Source of the DNA: Monoplex corrugatus
Lineage: Eukaryota; Mollusca; Gastropoda; Littorinimorpha; Ranellidae
Direction of reading: 5' to 3'
Assembly (NCBI GenBank): GCA_030674185.1
Contig: JAPXFY010000031.1
Span: 40,012,532-40,076,531, forward strand
DNA: 64,000 nt
Shown here: in pieces, positions 10,501 through 19,394 of the stretch
Layout: every line of letters begins with the position of its first letter
How positions within the stretch are numbered: position 1 is the stretch's first letter
Translations under genes and position numbers: made by a program
The notes under the pieces: model-generated
What the model saw: only the letters and a program-made list of their open reading frames with translations
Databases searched by the model: none
What the model was told of the DNA's origin: nothing

Positions 10501-11365
10501 GTTGTCCAGGGATTTCAGGACATGCTGGAGACATAATGATAAACACGTTAGTATTATCCCATTGTTATTGTTCGGGAATTTGTAGGATATGCTGGAGACA
10601 TGACGATAAGCATGTAGATTTATCCCATTGTTGTCCAGGGATTTGTAGACATGCTTGAGACGCGACGATAAACATGTTGATATTATCCCATTGCTGTCCA
10701 GGGATTTTAGGACATTCTGGAGACTTGATGATAAACATGTTGATATTATCCCATTGTTATTGTCCAGGGATTTTAGGACATGCTGGAGACTTGATGATAA
10801 ACATGTTGATGTTACCCCATTGTTATTCAGGGATTTTAGGACATGCTGGAGACTTGATGATAAACATGTTGATATTATCCCATTGTTATTGTCCAGGGAT
10901 TTTAGGACATGCTGGAGACTTGATGATAAATATGTTGATGTTATCCCATTGTTATCCAGGGATTTGTGGACATTTCTGTAAGCATGATGAGAAACACATT
11001 AATACACGTTAACATTATTCCATGTTCTGTGGGCAGGGATTTTCGGAGATCCTGGAGAAGCTTGGCTCCCTGATGCTGAACACCCAAGCTGGGATCTTTG
11101 TCTTCCTGATGTTGTTGACCAGCTGGAGAACCTCCTCCACCATCCCCGTTCCATGGCAAAGTGGGTCCACCATCTTGTCTGGACCATCCCAATTTTCTTC
11201 ATCGGGGCCATTATTCTGGATATATACAACACTGTCCGGGATTTTATGAATCCATTGACCCTGCAGCCTGTACTCATCAATAGTTCTGTGGCAGCCGGTC
11301 ACAACATAGCGTCGGGCAGCCATGGTATAGGGCCAAGTATGACAACCACTTTTATTCCATCTTGA
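1946..11365 (+). CDS. Polytopic membrane transporter-like gene, four 3' exons (5' part outside window or not found)
   Basis: The exons are 1946-2060, 5453-5543, 6954-7011 and 11037-11365. All junctions are AG/GT and phases join exactly (1, then 2, then 0). The translation gives hydrophobic segments typical of a multi-pass membrane protein. These are one around YTWVAILVEMFIMVSITVSY, one around SLMSLLAFVVVFTVAM, one around NTQAGIFVFLMLL, and a last one around WTIPIFFIGAIILDIY before a soluble tail. A polar, Cys-containing loop lies in exon 2. The order of segments and the motif ADPQGFSEILEKLGS recall the C-terminal half of amino-acid/auxin permease (SLC32/36/38-like) carriers. That family call is tentative. 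No start codon or earlier exon was found upstream. Exon 4 needs a one-base frame change near 11112 to read its last membrane segment, so the copy is either mis-sequenced there or broken. Confidence 0.6.
2140..2157. repeat. Poly-G run
   Basis: About 15-18 consecutive G bases in intron A-B. Its length is probably unreliable in any assembly. Confidence 0.85.
2255..2880 (+). mobile_element. Non-LTR retrotransposon (LINE) 3' fragment with internal repeat expansion
   Basis: The frame reads the post-catalytic part of a reverse transcriptase ORF. The phrases GTTVRQGDKRKYLETVIS and MKSILTNKCLSINIRKRVL match the usual 'KYLGS.IS...F.KMKSILTNK.LS' stretch of LINE ORF2. The fragment ends in a GATGATGATGATG tail at about 2864-2876, as LINEs with TGA/ATG tails do. 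A 30-base segment in the middle has been tandemly amplified. A related copy lies at 32700-33530. Confidence 0.7.
2368..2660 (+). repeat. 30-bp minisatellite inside the LINE fragment
   Basis: About nine or ten units of ttggccaagctaacacaaca plus ttcaggaaga. The unit is 30 bases, so it keeps frame and encodes the decapeptide IGQANTTFRK where single-base losses do not intervene. The relative at 33043-33090 has one unit. Confidence 0.85.
3385..3960. repeat. Two-copy direct duplication, second copy carrying a MITE
   Basis: The phrase gaattaaaggtcaaagggat with its following ~70 bases (3428-3500) is repeated at 3871-3960. The leading part (catagaaatgct) is repeated near 3406 and 3529. The second copy is split at TTAA by the 301-bp element at 3570-3870, and the first copy is the matching empty site. 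Confidence 0.75.
3570..3870. mobile_element. piggyBac-type MITE with TTAA duplication and a paralogous empty site
   Basis: The ends are CCCTCTCCCATT and AATGGGATAGGG, inverted repeats with one mismatch. They are flanked by TTAA at 3566-3569 and 3871-3874. The neighbouring duplicate at 3430-3433 keeps a single TTAA at the same position, so the insertion boundary is exact. No transposase is present. Confidence 0.85.
4085..4860. repeat. ~62-66 bp minisatellite, about 12-13 units
   Basis: The unit contains ccttggtgggtccacaggta, cttctggtgacatgaaacgt and a short (tg)n run of variable length. The TG run explains the unit-length differences. The open frames on the - strand through it repeat the same peptide in several frames and are not genes. 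It lies in the intron between exons A and B. Confidence 0.9.
4855..5130 (+). mobile_element. LINE 3'-end remnant
   Basis: The + frames read LAWFDHITHHDTLTKNVVQG followed by a basic stretch (HRQGRMKKSW). This matches the C-terminal 'LAWFGHV.RHD.L.KTVLQG.LEG.RRRGR..KSW' of LINE ORF2, with frameshifts. It ends near the phrase ggattagatgatgaat. Confidence 0.6.
5183..5450. repeat. (TG)n-rich tract upstream of exon B
   Basis: Interrupted GT/GC alternation up to the acceptor ctgtcacag at 5444-5452. Open frames through it are repeats of Cys-Val and are not coding. Confidence 0.85.
5453..5543 (+). CDS. Membrane transporter-like gene, exon B
   Basis: Acceptor gtcacag|TAACC and donor CTCAG|gtttgt. Its 91 bases take phase 1 in and phase 2 out. 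It encodes a polar loop with basic residues and a Cys-Cys pair (VKRDKRADQHNTPPQTCCNK), placed between two membrane segments. The exact phase fit with exons A and C is the main support. Confidence 0.55.
5636..5688. repeat. (AT)n microsatellite
   Basis: About 25 TA repeats with nothing else inside. Confidence 0.95.
5757..5980. mobile_element. TTAA-type foldback MITE (TF), copy 2
   Basis: Begins TTAATCCTTTGACTCCCACA and ends GGAGTCAAAGGGTTT. The arm with cagcatcctgcattgtcaac is on the right in this copy, so it is inverted relative to copy 1. The central dyad is replaced by about 60 unrelated bases. Confidence 0.65.
6055..6245 (-). mobile_element. LINE C-terminal remnant
   Basis: The - strand reads GRSREKILDRPAEWLRT and RDWFVWRAMIANAM. 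This is the conserved end of LINE ORF2 ('GRPREKILE..AEWL.T....L..TRDR..WRAMIANA'). A close relative lies at 58110-58320. Confidence 0.6.
6470..6494. repeat. Poly-G run
   Basis: About 24 G bases in a row after (GA)n. Confidence 0.9.
6648..6875. repeat. (CA)n microsatellite
   Basis: Long pure CA run at about 6668-6758, then interrupted CA. Open frames here are His-Thr repeats. Confidence 0.95.
6954..7011 (+). CDS. Membrane transporter-like gene, exon C
   Basis: The acceptor is the second of two nearby AGs (gtgttttcag|TCTAATG). This choice is forced by phase, because exon B leaves two bases and the exon must start with one. It encodes a hydrophobic segment (LMSLLAFVVVFTVAMADPQ) and ends in phase 0 at CCTCAG|gtacct. 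Confidence 0.6.
7038..7130. repeat. (TG)n followed by (GA)n
   Basis: A TG repeat just inside the last intron of the transporter-like gene, then GAGAGA with CGGA interruptions. Confidence 0.9.
7488..7570. repeat. (ATT)n / (ATC)n microsatellite
   Basis: TTA repeats followed by CAT repeats. The region to 7880 is TTG/TTA-rich with no other feature. Confidence 0.9.
7925..10990 (+). repeat. ~64-bp minisatellite, about 47 units, resembling the adjacent intron/exon junction
   Basis: The unit core is tgtccagggattttaggacatgctggagacgtgatgat, preceded by tattatcccgttgttgttg. Near 9760-10330 a subtype with aacacgttagtattatccca dominates, and after 10340 one with catgttgatattatcccatt. Single-base losses are frequent. 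The array ends about 45 bases before the last exon of the transporter-like gene. Its unit lines up with that exon's acceptor and first codons (see findings). Short open frames within it are not genes. Confidence 0.95.
11037..11365 (+). CDS. Membrane transporter-like gene, last exon (D), with a frame break
   Basis: Acceptor gtgggcag|GGATTT, phase 0. The spliced frame reads GFSEILEKLGSLMLNTQAG and a membrane segment up to about 11110, then becomes Ser/Thr-rich and stops at 11249. The frame shifted by one base reads DQLENLLHHP, then a clear membrane segment (WTIPIFFIGAIILDIY), and stops with TGA at 11363-11365. I infer one missing base near 11105-11115 (gatgttgttgacc). Confidence 0.6.
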
Positions 11366-11639
11366 TCGAGGCCTCTGTCTATGTGTGTATGTATCTATAT
11401 CGAGACCTCTATCTATATGTGTATGTATATAAGTGTGTGTATGCGTGTGTGTGTGTGTGTTACTATCATTGAAAGAGTTATAAGGAGACAAGGGAAAGTA
11501 ATGATAATGATTCTTTATTTTGCAACGGTAAAATATTTATTAGCTAAAAGTTGTTGTTTTTTCTGAAACTTCCATTGCGAATTTATGAGCTAAAAGCCAT
11601 TTTCGCTAACTTGCCATTATTTGCATGGTGGGTGTTTTC

Positions 11640-11873
11640 GTGTTTCCATAAACCAGCCACTGACGCAACTCATAGGATGTTTAACATGCGTAGTTGATAT
11701 TCTGCATGCATATACACACAAAGGGGGTTTAAGCACTGGCAGCTGTACGTGTATACCTGGAAGATCAGAAAAATCTCCACCTTTACCCACTTGGCAGAGG
11801 GTGTAGGTAGATTAAACCCAGGACCCTCCAAGTTGGAAGTCCAGATATTTACCCACTTGACTACTGCACCTGT
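11640..11873 (-). mobile_element. tRNA-derived SINE, family B (copy 1)
   Basis: On the - strand the head reads GTGCAGTAGTCAAGTGGGTA (box A region) and, about 35 bases on, a box-B-like GGTTTAATCTACC. The body holds a stretch equivalent to the repeat unit of the 61-bp minisatellite at 31985-32700. Copy 2 of the head is at 34375-34500. Confidence 0.65.
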
Positions 11874-11984
11874 AAAAGAGAGAGAGGGGATGTCAGGTAG
11901 AAAGGGGTGAAGACTTGTGACTAGCTGTTGCACTGATAGTGTGACTGTAAACCTTGTCTGTGATGTCTTTGCCTGTGGTAAATC

Positions 11985-12001
11985 TCTGTGTGTGTGTGTG
12001 T

Positions 12002-12040
<39 letters not shown>

Positions 12041-12165
12041 AGTGTTTGTGTGTGTGTTTGTGTGTGTGTATGTGTGTGTGTGTGAGTGTTTGTGTGTGTG
12101 TGTATGTGTGTGTTTATGTATGTGTGTGTGTTTATGTATGTGTGTGTGTGTGTGTGTGTGTGTCA
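11985..12165. repeat. (TG)n microsatellite
   Basis: Interrupted GT repeats. The Cys-Val open frames are not coding. Confidence 0.95.
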
Positions 12166-12168
12166 TTG

Positions 12169-12363
12169 TTAACCCTTTGACTCCCGCACCCTATCCCCTG
12201 ACTGCAAAAACTTAAACCTCTTGGCCTCCCTCACCCTGTCCACCAGCTTTTTGCAGGAAGCTGGTGGATAGGGTGAGGGAGTCAAGGGTTAAATTTTTGC
12301 TTTGCTAGCATGGTTGACGATGCAGGATGCTGGTGGATAAGGTGCGGGAGTCTAAAGGGTTAA
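12169..12363. mobile_element. TTAA-type foldback MITE (TF), copy 3
   Basis: TTAA-CCCTTTGACTCCCGCACC at the left and GGTGCGGGAGTCTAAAGGG-TTAA at the right. The inner palindrome around TTTTTGCAGGAAGCTGG is intact. It is one of the best preserved copies. Confidence 0.8.
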
Positions 12364-12715
12364 ACAGTTCTGAATCTGTACGCTTGACTGAGTGCAAGGG
12401 AGGTGTGTGTGTGTATAAACACATGCGCACATATATATATATATATGTAGTTCAGGGATCTGTATCGTAAAGTCCTGACCCATGGCTTACATCTTTGTAT
12501 ATGTAAAACTTGTGTGGTGAGAAATGAGAGGGAAAAAGGACTTGATATCCTTTGTATTGAGATTCTGTCTATAGTAAATTGCTCGTGATGTCTACATCTG
12601 TAATAAATTGCTCGTGATGTCTTTGTTGGTGTGATCATTGTTATGTCTGTGGTACAGTCAAAACTAGCAATAATCAAATACTTGTAGAATCTGCTAGATC
12701 TATCCCACATGGACT
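12364..12715. other. Stretch with no recognised gene
   Basis: Contains a short (AT)n run near 12431-12446 and a 30-base direct duplication (aaattgctcgtgatgtct near 12578 and 12605). Nothing else is recognised. Confidence 0.5.
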
Positions 12716-12797
12716 TAACCCTTTGATTCCTGCACCCTATCCACCAATGCAAAAACTTAACTCTTTGACTCATTCACCCTATCCACCGGTGGGCTTC
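12716..12797. mobile_element. TF foldback MITE, copy 4 (left half only)
   Basis: Left arm and start of the inner palindrome (TTAACCCTTTGATTCC, cattcaccctatccaccggt). It is cut off where the heat-shock-like tandem array begins. Confidence 0.65.
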
Positions 12798-12814
12798 CTA
12801 CCAGAACATTTCTA

Positions 12815-14965
12815 TCAGGAATCTTCTAGAAGTGTCCCTGCGTGACATATTTCTTCAGGAACATTTTAAAAGTGCCCTACATGGTATCGGCATGATACTT
12901 GTGTTAGGAGACCTTCTAGAAGTGAACTTACATGACATAATATTTCTATCAGAAACCTTCTAGAAGTGTACTTACATGACATAATATTTCTATCAGAAAC
13001 CTTCTAGAAGTGAACTTACATGACATAATATTTCTATCAGAAACCTTTTAGAAGTATACTTACATGACATAATATTTCTATCAGGAACCTTCTCAAAGTG
13101 CCCCTATATGACATCAACTTGATATTCTATCAGGAACCTTCTAGAAGTGTCCCTACATGACATGAACATGTTATTTCTATCAGGAACCTTCTAGAAGTGT
13201 TCCTACATGACATAATATTTCTGTCAAGAACCTTCTAGAAGTATCCTACATGACACATTTTTTTAGGAACTAGAAGTGTCTTACACGACTCAACTTATTT
13301 TTATGGAACCTTTAGAAGTGCCTTACATGACATCAACATAATATTTCTATCAGGAACCTTCTAGAAGTGTCCTCACATGACATCAACATAATATTTTTAT
13401 CGAGAACCTTCTAGAAGTGTCCTCACATGACATCAACATAATATTTTTATCGAGAACCTTCTAGAAGTGTCCTACATGACATCAACATAATATTTTTTAT
13501 CGAGAACCTTCTAGAAGTGTCTCACATGACATACATAATATTCTATCAAAACTTCTAGAAGTGACTTGCTGAATATATTTCTGTCAGGAACCTTCTAGAA
13601 GTGTCCTCACATGACATCAACATAATATTTTTATCGAGAACCTTCTAGAAGTGTCCTTACATGACATCAACATAATATTTTTATCAAGAACCTTCTAGAA
13701 GTGTCCTACATGACATCAACATAATATTTTTATGAGAACCTTCTAGAAGTGTCCTTACATGACATCAACATAATATTTTTATCGAGAACCTTCTAGAAGT
13801 GTCCTCACATGACATCAACATAATATTTTTTATCGAGAACCTTCTAGAAGTGTCCTTACATGACATCAACATAATATTTTTTATCGAGAACCTTCTAGAA
13901 GTGTCCTACATGACATCAACATAATATTTTTTATCGGAACCTTCTAGAAGTGTCCTCACATGACATCAACATAATATTTCTATCAAGAACCTTCTAGAAG
14001 TGACTTGCTTGACATATATTTGTGGACTTTAGAAGTGAACTGAGACATATATTTCTGTCAGGAACCTATCTAGAAGTGTCCTTACATGACATCAACATAA
14101 TATTTCTATCAAGAACCTTCTAGAAGTGAACTTACATGACATCAACATAATATTTTATCAAGAACCTTCTAGAAGTGTACTTACATGACATCAACATGGA
14201 TATTTCTATCAGAACCTTCTAGAAGTGTCCTCACATGACATCAACATAATATTTTATCAAGAACCTTCTAGAAGTGTCCTTACATGACATCAACATTATT
14301 TCTATCAAGAACCTTCTAGAAGTGTCCTTACATGACATCAACAATATTTCTATCAGAACCTTCTAGAAGTGTCCTTACATGACATCAACATGGATATTTT
14401 CTATCAAGAACCTTCTAGAAGTGTCCTTACATGACATCAACATATTGTTTTCTATCAAGAACCTTCTAGAAGTGTCCTTACATGACATCAACATGTTATT
14501 TCTATAGGACTTCTAGAAGTGATTACATGACATTTCTGTCAGGAACCTTCTAGAAGTGTCCCTACATGACATCAACATAATATTTTTATCAGGAACCTTC
14601 TAGAAGTGATTACATGACTAACATTTTTATCAGGAACCTTCTAGAAGTGTCCTACATGACATCAACATAATATTTTTATCAGGAACCTTCTAGAAGTGTA
14701 ACTTACATGACATAACATTTTTATCAGGAACCTTCTAGAAGTGTCCTACATGACAACATAATATTTTTATCAGGAACCTTCTAGAAGTGAATGTACATGA
14801 CATCACATAATATTTCTATCAGGAACTTCTGAAGTGTCTTATGAATCAAGGATTCGTCTGAACTTCTAGAGTATCATACATGAATATTTTATCAGGAACC
14901 TTCTAGAAGTGTCCTACATGACATCAATGTACTTCTATCAAGAACCTTCTAGAAGTGTCCTTACA
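12815..14965. repeat. ~50-bp minisatellite carrying a heat-shock-element-like motif in most units
   Basis: The unit is roughly tatcaggaaccttctagaag followed by tgtcctacatgacatcaaca and taatattt. Counting by eye, about 38 units keep TTCTAGAA. Most of these are preceded by GAACC, giving GAACCTTCTAGAAG, which is an exact three-box nGAAnnTTCnnGAAn element. Several degenerate units (13261-13320, 14030-14060, 14821-14880) have lost it. Confidence 0.9.
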
Positions 14966-14969
14966 TGAT

Positions 14970-15181
14970 TTGACCTTTTCACTACCACACTATCCATTAG
15001 CTGCAAAAACTTAACCCTTTGACCTCTCACATTACCCACCAGCTTCCTGCAAGAATCTGGTGGGTAGGGTGAGAGAGTGAATGGGCTAAGCTTTTGGCTT
15101 TGCTTTGCTTTGCTTTGCTTTGCTTTGCTGTGCTTCAATGTGGAATGCTTGGTGGATAGGTTAAGGGAGTCAAACGTTGAA
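14970..15181. mobile_element. TF foldback MITE, copy 5
   Basis: Degenerate left end (ttgaccttttcactaccaca), good inner palindrome, and a right arm in which CTTTG is tandemly expanded (tttgctttgctttgctttgc). The right end is gggagtcaaacgttgaa. Confidence 0.6.
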
Positions 15182-15372
15182 AGGCGTTTCCTTATTTTGT
15201 TTGCCGCCTAAATGGTCAGTCCACATCGGACAGTGATTGTGGCCGTCATTCCCAGTTCTGCTGCTTGCCTTGGAGCTTTGCTGCTGTAATAGCATCAGAG
15301 GATCATGCTGAGGTGTAGAATCCGGCACTGGTCCATCTTAAAGTGACTTAAGTGAACATGCGCCATTTTTGT
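15182..15372. other. Stretch with no recognised feature
   Basis: Unique-looking sequence between two foldback MITEs. No exon or RNA gene is recognised. Confidence 0.4.
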
Positions 15373-15375
15373 CTA

Positions 15376-15563
15376 ATACCCTTTGACCCCCCACCCAGTT
15401 CCCCCAACTGCAAAAACTTTACCCTACGACTCCCTCACCCTGTCCACTAGTTTCCTGCAGGAAGCTGGTGGACAGGGGTGAGGGAATTGGACATGCTTTT
15501 GCTTTGCTACAGTGGTTGGAATCCAGGATGCTGTTGGACAGGGCGCAGGAGTCAAAGGGTTGA
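15376..15563. mobile_element. TF foldback MITE, copy 6
   Basis: Left end accctttgacccccc, inner palindrome around CTTTCCTGCAGGAAGCTGG-like sequence, right end caggagtcaaagggttga. Arms are moderately diverged. Confidence 0.65.
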
Positions 15564-15883
15564 TGTAGACGAGGGTGTGGACATTTGTGTTAAAATGTTT
15601 GGTACCTTGGTTTGTTGGAAGGTGCCTGGTTTGAAGTATTTGACATTATCACTTTATTTTTATGGCATAATGTAGAACGCAGTGGGTGTTGAACAGCCTG
15701 CAAGTGGCAGTTTTAGGTGATGGGGAATTTGCAAGAAATACTCTCTACAGTACGTGATTCACATTGCCCCATCTTTGATAGATGGCTGATGATGATCAAG
15801 TGGGTATAGGTGAAAAATAATTGAACAGCTATTGTAAGACTGATTAATGTTTTATTGATCAGTTGATAAACGTGTCAGATTAA

Positions 15884-16075
15884 TTAACCCTTTGACTCCC
15901 GCACCCTGTCCACCAGCGTCCTGCATTGTCAACCATGCTTGCAAAGCAAAAACTTAGGTCTTTGACTCCCTCACCCTATCCACCAGCTTCCTGCAGAAAT
16001 CTGGAGGATTGGTGAGGGAGTCAAAAGTTTAAAGTTTTTGCAGTTAGTTAACAGAGTACGGGAGTCAAAGGGTTG
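15884..16075. mobile_element. TF foldback MITE, copy 7 (inside the 40-bp array)
   Basis: TTAA-CCCTTTGACTCCCGCACC at the left, gggagtcaaaggg at the right. It carries the cagcgtcctgcattgtcaac arm on the left and a weakened inner palindrome. Confidence 0.75.
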
Positions 16076-16148
16076 TTTTTTTTCTGACTACTTTACAAAC
16101 AAGTCAGATTAATTAATACTTTTCTGACCAGTTTATAAACATGTCAGA

Positions 16149-16326
16149 TTAACCATTTGACTCCCACACCCTGTCCACCAGTGTCCTGCATTGTCAGCCA
16201 TGCTAGCAAAGCAAAAACTGAACCCTTGGACTCCCTCACCCATTCAGGACGCCGGTGGAAAGGGTGAGTTAATCAGAGGGTTAATTTTTTTCAGTAGATG
16301 GATAAGCTGCGGGACTCAAAGGGTTA
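16149..16326. mobile_element. TF foldback MITE, copy 8 (inside the 40-bp array)
   Basis: Left end TTAACCATTTGACTCCCACA, right end GGGACTCAAAGGGTTAA. The inner palindrome has lost about 15 bases. Confidence 0.7.
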
Positions 16327-17121
16327 ATAATGTTTCACTGACTAGTTGATAAACATGTCAGATTAATTATTGTTTTTCTGACCTGTTGATAAACGTCAGA
16401 TTGATTAATGTTTAATTGACCAGTTGATAAACATGTCAGATTGATTAATGTTTAATTGACCAGTTGATAAACATGTCAGATTAATGTTTTACTGACCAGT
16501 TGATAAATGTGTCAGATAGAAAAAAATGTTTACCAGGTCAGTTGATAAATATGTCAGATTAATTTATGTTTAAGTGACCAGTTGATAAATATGTCAGATT
16601 AATTTATGTTTAACTGATCAGTTGATAAATATGTCAGATTAATTTATGTTTAACTGATCAGTTGATAAATATGTCAGATTAATTTATGTTTAACTGATCA
16701 GTTGATAAATGTCAGATTAATTTATGTTTAACTGACCAGTTGATAAATACGTCAGATTAATTTATGTTTAACTGATCAGTTGATGAATATGTCAGATTAA
16801 TTTATGTTTAACTGACCAGTTTATAGACATGTGACATTGATTGATGTACTGATTTGTTGATCATGTTATGTTACAATTATGTGAAAATAAAAACGTGGAG
16901 TGTCTTGATGCATACTAGTTCTTTGTCGCTCTTTCTCATTCAGTTTTCCAACACCTCATAGACACCTCACACAGCCATGGAATTAGGCCACAATAACATT
17001 TAATCACAGTATAACCCTGATCAAACAATGCTTTGTGAACAAATACATTAATGACGATAATAATAATAATTCTGTTGGCGCGCATTGTCCATGTCAGAGA
17101 ATTCTCATCACACTTTATGAA

Positions 17122-17900
17122 TCATAAACAAAAGTCACACATGTATGCGTAAGTCACATATCTAAAGACATTTAACAAGAAACACCACAAGGATGCGGAT
17201 GGGACCTGGAGCACCATCGTTTCGCCACCCTCGGGACACTTGCCCCCTGAAGCTCCTGACGCCAATCGACAGTCACCTTCTCCAGCAAAGGGGGATTGTC
17301 CATGCACCATACGACCCACCCGGACTCGGACATCAGTTACCTTGTTCACAAACCAAACGGTAAAGTGGGGAGATGACAAACACGGGACACGGCCACACAA
17401 CACACACCAACCAGGTCCAGCCCAGTCTCCGGACCAAGAGGGAATGGAAGACCCCTCTCTCGCCCCACCCCGGTCCCCATCAGCCTGCCCTGCCACCAGC
17501 TTGCACAGCTGTCAGCTCCTTCCCCCTTACTACAGTCTCCACACTTAGCAGTCAGAAGTTCCCAGCGTTGCCTTACCTCAACCACAGGGGTTGTTTGAAG
17601 GGCACGATGAACGGCTGTGAAAGTGGCCAGGCATGATGCTCCAGACAACTCATTTTGCCGTTCAGCAAGGTCTGACATGCCCCGAATGGGATCCTAAGTT
17701 TGCTGTCTTTCCAAGCAGCCACCAGGTCTTTCCCTGTGATCATGAGGCCCGATTCCCTGAAGTCAGTGGCAAAGCCACGAGCCAAAGTTAACAAGAAACA
17801 CCATGGGGGTGTGGATGGGACCTAGAGCACCAACACTGCTACCCTCAGGACACTCACACCTCAAGCCCCTGATGCCAATCGACAGTCACCTCTCACACAC
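17122..17900. repeat. Region with a ~105-bp direct duplication, identity unknown
   Basis: A phrase starting caagaaacacca with ggatgggacctggagcacca at 17178-17283 recurs at 17789-17893 (caagaaacaccatgggggtg ... gatgccaatcgacagtcacc). Open frames of 70-124 codons run on both strands between them. None shows a family I recognise. Probably a transposon, but unsupported. Confidence 0.35.
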
Positions 17901-18199
17901 ATATCTAAAGACATACGTTCATCATGAGTGATAAGTCTAAAGTCTGCAGTATATGAAGATGGCCAACACTCAGTTTCTTACTCATAAATGTCATGTAATG
18001 AGTGATGAGAAGATGTTGACAGTCCGATGAATGTCTTTCATACTGGTACAAATACACAAAACATCTGCCTGACCGATGAACAGAATGTGTCACAAAGCAA
18101 CAAACTATAAGATTATGTGAAAGACAGGTGATGTCCTCAATCCTGCCTTCAAGGAAACCTTGCTGTCACGGGCAGACATGTTTGATCCTTCAGTGCCGG

Positions 18200-18850
18200 C
18201 CCATGATCCGACCACTTCGGCTATGGAAGGCTGTGTACAGTCTCACTGTCTCACCTCTCGGTGTCACCGGGTTTGGTGTTGGCCGCTGCACACCTGGACA
18301 CCACCATCTCCCCCCAGGCCGCTCTGTCTTGCTTTTGTGGACAATTTCTTGAATATTTAGGCCACTGATGTTGGTTATGTTCTTGATGTGTAAGATTGGA
18401 GGTCTGCAGTTCTTTCTTTTTGGTACCGTTTTTCCTCGAAAGATGGTTGCCATGAGGTCTGTGTTCTTGATGCATGACACATGGCCAATGTATTGAGTCT
18501 TCTCTTGTTGATGTCTGCTAGTAGTTTTGTGGTTGTGGTTGTATCAAGTTCTTCCAGGACACATTTATTAGTTCTTCTGTCTGTCCATTTGATACATAGT
18601 AGTCTTCGATAAAACCACATCTCTGCTGCCTCAGTTGTTCTGCAATCATTTTTTCTCAGAGTCCAGGCTTCGCAGCCATAAATCATGACTGGCCAGATCA
18701 AACATTTTAAAAGTCGAACTTTCAGGCCATTTGGTATGCCTGTCTTTCCAGATGTTGTTGAGTTGGACCATTTTTTGCAAGTGCACATGTGTACCAGTAC
18801 CCTTCCAAAAAACGAACACATAAAACTTCATTATTATTTCATACATTCAA
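18200..18850 (-). mobile_element. LINE reverse-transcriptase ORF, C-terminal fragment
   Basis: The - strand reads [20 protein letters not shown], then [35 protein letters not shown] and [16 protein letters not shown]. This is the standard post-palm part of a non-LTR retrotransposon RT ('LL...V...LLYGCE.W...K....IEA.EMW..RR'). The catalytic YxDD part is missing because the copy is 5'-truncated at about 18850. The 3' part past 18400 is frameshifted. Its sister at 38690-40030 has the YVDD motif. Confidence 0.8.
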
Positions 18851-18999
18851 AAGAGACTAGATCTAATCGGGCACTTTCTGCAAGACTATACAAGGATAAT
18901 TCCCATTATCATCCAAAAGCATCACTCAATCGATCCACCCAAAACTCGATGGCAAAATGTTTAACAATAAAATCATAAAGCATCTGACAAAAGAAAGGC

Positions 19000-19390
19000 C
19001 ACTTTATTGCAGATGAGAAAAAAAAATCTCTTTACCTTCAGATAAAAATTTATTTCTTTTACTACCTCATAATCTTTTAATGCAAGTTGGCTAGTCTCAA
19101 TTCAAACATCTAAACGACTCGAAATTCAATACTATGAAATAATTGTATACCAAAATACGTGTATCTGTAACTCTGCCATACCACTGTTTCCATGACTGGT
19201 TGGAGACGATTTGTTTCTGAAAAAGAGCGGCTGTTGGCTAAATCAAAACCTGACCTGCTCGGTCCAAGGCAGACTTGAAAACTCGCCGAACCAATTCTCT
19301 TTTCTGCAGCACCTATGAATTAAGACGCCCTTCACATGGAGCATAAAGTCTCATGCAAATAGATTCAAATGTGACAGAAGTACAAGATAG
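19000..19390. other. Stretch with no recognised feature
   Basis: AT-rich, unique-looking sequence between the LINE fragment and the next minisatellite. No exon is recognised. Confidence 0.4.
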
Positions 19391-19394
19391 CCTG

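Larger units (their letters stand above)
15835..16870. repeat. ~40-bp minisatellite (gaccagttgataaacatgtc) interrupted by two MITEs
   Basis: The unit is about atgtttaactgatcagttga plus taaatatgtcagattaattt, with about 20 copies. Foldback MITEs sit at 15884-16075 and 16149-16326, each joining array units at ...gattaa. Both therefore used TTAA-like sites created by the array unit. A possible polyadenylation hexamer AATAAA follows at about 16886. Confidence 0.85.

Noticed and set aside
4085..10990. CRISPR-like arrays
   Set aside because: The repeats are contiguous with no unique spacers, and the context is eukaryotic.
17346..17678. 110-codon - strand frame with protein-like composition
   Set aside because: No recognisable family. 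It overlaps equally long frames on the other strand and sits between duplicated repeat segments. Left as unknown repeat sequence.
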